A stretch of DNA of 18,579 nt, from assembly GCA_047629355.1 (NCBI GenBank), contig JBLHWU010000133.1, positions 1-18,579 on the forward strand, given 5' to 3'. This stretch comes from CAYUNA01 sp047629355. GTDB taxonomy: Bacteria; Bacteroidota; Bacteroidia; Chitinophagales; Saprospiraceae. Shown piece after piece: positions 17,001-18,579 of the stretch. How positions within the stretch are numbered: position 1 is the first letter of the stretch; each line of letters starts with the position of its first letter. The notes under the pieces are model-generated. The model was not told where the DNA came from and ran no database searches. It saw nothing but the letters and a program-made list of their open reading frames with translations. The position numbers and the translations under genes were made by a program.

Positions 17001-18164
17001 AAATTTAAATTAAAAAAAGAAGAAAATCAGGTTAGAGTAGCTATTTTAGATACAGGAATAGGCATATCAGGTGAAGAATTAGAACATATCTTCAAACGAT
17101 TTTATCGAGTTAGAAGCAACAGGAAAAGTTCGGGTACCGGCATCGGACTTTCATTAAGCAGACAATTAGTTGAACTCCATAAAGGAAAAATCGAAGTGCA
17201 AAGCGTAGAAGGTAGAGGCACTACTTTCGAAGTTTTTCTACCTTTGGGTAAGCAACATTTGGAAGACGATCAAATCGTGGAAATTGCTCCTGACCACACC
17301 CTCAGTGAAGATTCTAAAATTGAGTTAAAGGATTTTAATGTAAAAACTAATTCCGAAGAACCTATTTCTGATTCCGCAGAAAGCAATCTTCCCCTCGTTT
17401 TAATTGCGGAAGATAATCCTGATTTGCGCTCATTTACACGAACTTACCTACAAACAAACTATCAAATTATTGAGGCAAAAAATGGACTACAAGCCTTTCA
17501 ATTGGCAAAAAAACATATTCCGGACATTATTATTACAGATTGGATGATGCCCGAAATGACTGGCTTCGAATTGACTCAAAAAATACGGCAAGATGAAAAG
17601 ACCAGCCATATTTTCATTATAATGCTCACCGTAAAATCATCGGATGAGAGCAAGGAAGAAGGTTTTAACGCGGGAGTGGATTACTACATTACTAAGCCAT
17701 TCAATCCAAAGTTACTGGATTTACGCATTCAGAATATTTTAAAAACGCGACAACATTATAAGTCCCAAGTTCTAAAAAGTAATATTACGCTAAATGCCAA
17801 ACCTAAAAGCAGGATTTCCATCTCCTCTAAAGATGAAAAATTTCTAAATAAGATGGTAACGATTATTGATGAAAATATTAGTAATTCCAAACTCAATATT
17901 GACTTTATATGTAAGAATATTGGTTTCAGCAAAAGCCAGTTATATCGAAAAATGAAAGGTTTAGTCGGTCAATCTGCCAATGAGTTTATTCGCTCCATCC
18001 GATTGAAAAGAGCTGCTGAACTTTTGCTTACTGACAACTTCACCATTTCTGAAGTGACTTATAAAGTCGGCTTTAATGACCTCCAATATTTCCGAGATTG
18101 TTTTAAAACTCAATATGAGATGACCCCTTCCGAATACATTCAAAATTCAAAAAAAGCAGTGTAG
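14055..18164 (+). CDS. Hybrid two-component system sensor kinase/response regulator (HTCS) with AraC output
   Basis: A 1369-residue one-protein signalling system spanning the inner membrane. A signal peptide (KYKILQLAFILLCALTG) precedes about 14 periplasmic Reg_prop blade motifs of the xDxxGxLWIGT type (about residues 25-680), which fits two seven-bladed propellers. A Y_Y_Y domain follows (about 734-796). A membrane helix lies at about 801-822. Cytoplasmic parts are HisKA with NISHEFKTP (His855), HATPase with NLISNAF (N box), DTGIGIS and GTGIGLSL (G boxes), a receiver (about 1113-1235) with ITDWMMPEM (Asp1162) and TKPF (Lys1214), and an AraC-type helix-turn-helix (about 1265-1366). All key residues are present. 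Start choice: TTG at 14055 is the longest form, with an in-frame TAA just upstream at 14049-14051; GTG at 14067 gives a cleaner signal peptide and may be the true start. It is divergent from susC, the usual place for its regulator. Confidence 0.95.
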   Translation: MRLAVKYKILQLAFILLCALTGQCQDLKFYTPPGNVSQNSIADIHQDKNGFLWFATRHGANRYNGLEFKNFLSEQDNQNGLRNNTTNCFLSDPEGNVWIGTLGGGIVVFDIKTHSFSPKYKEILENLNHAHINSLFMDSHENIWIGTASNGLKCLKKGSDKLRHFTSNDVTDIIEDENGNILISSRGGGLSFYNPEKDFFNFFNAKNIPFLNSDNVIRCLYKGISGIIWIGTNRGVLKLSSDSFGNPIFDKLKLNDPFLNEYLSGVVIQCILEDSQSRLWIGTENKGMILYDLKQQKATKYQYDLQGRYNIKSNSIWSIFEDRDGTVWIGTYKNGIKKVNPREQKFQQILASSDTKFYVSYGLISSFAAGDDENLWVGTDGGGLNYIKRDEKFNIKEIQHPPFPGLESNAIVSLLNDKNGRLWVGTWGKGIYIKEKGEQIFKQFVANTQNSKTLGKDIMSLYEAPSGNIWICRYRDGLDLYVPDKGKYYQFKASANANSISSQNIISVVEDGKGGIWVGSADRGIDRFRLNENYEIVDLKNFSFSDIGQTQSSQNEITNLYIDARNTLWAGTEGNGLKKYNSKDEKFTYITKKDGLPSNIIYGLLDDGEKLWVSTGLGLASISFDKSEIHTYDISDGLQSNEFTKSSCYKTKEGILFFGGTNGFNYFNPKNIKYNPLIPDVFITDISIQHDNEKAKNNVSLKYQLSLGEVILKAEQNNLDFEFAALNYTHSSKNTYSYILENYNNEWISVQNMTTASYSNIPPGRYVFKIKASNNDDVWNPNPAILKLNILYPWYQTNLAYFTYFLLFIFFLTVIYYSIINRERLKSELKFESMERTRMEELSKVKSRFFANISHEFKTPLTLIISPLKAIQKRLEKDENKNQVNIMLRNSERLLVLINQILALSKLESGTEKLKASKVNIVEFAEEITDNFHNYAEEQFITFEVEIPTEPINVYVEKDKMEKVLINLISNAFKFTPEFGRIKFKLKKEENQVRVAILDTGIGISGEELEHIFKRFYRVRSNRKSSGTGIGLSLSRQLVELHKGKIEVQSVEGRGTTFEVFLPLGKQHLEDDQIVEIAPDHTLSEDSKIELKDFNVKTNSEEPISDSAESNLPLVLIAEDNPDLRSFTRTYLQTNYQIIEAKNGLQAFQLAKKHIPDIIITDWMMPEMTGFELTQKIRQDEKTSHIFIIMLTVKSSDESKEEGFNAGVDYYITKPFNPKLLDLRIQNILKTRQHYKSQVLKSNITLNAKPKSRISISSKDEKFLNKMVTIIDENISNSKLNIDFICKNIGFSKSQLYRKMKGLVGQSANEFIRSIRLKRAAELLLTDNFTISEVTYKVGFNDLQYFRDCFKTQYEMTPSEYIQNSKKAV

Positions 18165-18579
18165 CTGTTTTATCAAAATCCATGCAAACCGTCACTCAGA
18201 CATTCTTCTATAAATCATAAGTATAGCAGAATAAAAAGCATTCGTACCAAAACACCATTCTAAATCTTCCAAATTCAATTTTTCCTGTTCAAAAGCCTCT
18301 CTATTTTTTTATTTTTAGAAAAAAATATTTCTTGATTTGTGCCGTTTTTTTTGGTGCAAACCAATTCCTTGATTAAAAACAACGGTAGTGCCACAAATGT
18401 GCACTTTTACAGTTTAGGTGCTTTTGTTTATCCCTTAATACCCCTCCCGCGTTGCCGCAGGCACATTTCGAGCATTCAAAAAAAATTACATACAAAGTTC
18501 ATTGACAATCAGGAATTAGAGCTAAGATTTTGAAAATCAAAAGGCTGTTTAGATATTTGTGAAGAGTATCAAATCTTCT
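18165..18579. other. Gene-free stretch at the right end
   Basis: 415 bp of AT-rich sequence after the regulator stop. I see no gene with recognisable protein character. The only structure is a loose inverted repeat: ATTTGTG plus CCGTT at 18335-18346 against AACGG (18381-18385) and CACAAAT (18392-18398). No strong terminator is visible directly after the regulator. Confidence 0.5.

Noticed and set aside
18339..18533. Plus-strand 64-codon open frame at the right end
   Set aside because: No recognisable domain, no start context, low-complexity and Pro/Arg-rich patches. More likely chance.
1..18579. CRISPR array, tRNA or rRNA genes, riboswitch
   Set aside because: No regularly spaced direct repeats, no cloverleaf-like segment and no rRNA-like sequence were seen on either strand by reading; no tool search was possible.

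Overview
The window looks like a chromosomal segment of a Bacteroidota bacterium. It is AT-rich, carries a SusC/SusD outer-membrane pair, has a hybrid two-component regulator of the Bacteroidota type, shows Bacteroidota-like promoter motifs (TTG / TAnnTTTG), and lacks clear Shine-Dalgarno sequences. A free-living Cytophagales- or Saprospirales-like member is my guess from protein style only; the sequence does not settle it.

Left third (1 to about 5000): nested mobile-element debris. Positions 1-1336 (minus strand) are the 5' part of a group II intron. Its 5' splice boundary is visible, it has a 6/6 EBS1-IBS1 pairing, and it carries an N-terminal reverse transcriptase/maturase fragment that runs off the left edge. 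Immediately upstream of it on the same strand is a serine resolvase gene (1399-2013). A res-like region (about 2036-2160) separates the resolvase from a divergent Tn3-family transposase gene. That tnpA has an in-frame amber codon at 2380-2382 and loses homology at about 4512, before the third catalytic acidic residue, so it is very probably dead. At 4872-4979 two Tn3-type terminal inverted repeats face each other only 31 bp apart. They form a 108-bp palindromic, TIME/MITE-like structure. The right arm is a textbook 38-bp Tn3 end (GGGG at the outer edge, CGTTAAG at the inner edge).

Right two thirds (5148-18164): a glycan/oligomer-uptake type locus. On the minus strand, in transcription order, are a SusC/RagA TonB-dependent transporter (13813-10556), a SusD/RagB lipoprotein (10451-8751) and a 1125-residue lipoprotein (8525-5148) with 14 FG-GAP/VCBS-type repeats split 7+7 around an ASPIC/UnbV domain. 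Divergent to them on the plus strand is a 1369-residue hybrid sensor kinase/response regulator (14055-18164) with 14 periplasmic propeller motifs, HisKA, HATPase, receiver and AraC-type DNA-binding domains. The 241-bp divergent intergenic region holds a plausible promoter for each side.

The likely logic is that the periplasmic double propeller of the regulator senses an imported ligand and switches on susC-susD and the downstream lipoprotein. SusD and the double-propeller lipoprotein would sit on the cell surface, and SusC would import. No degradative enzyme is visible, so the substrate cannot be read from this window. From 18165 to the end I see no convincing gene.
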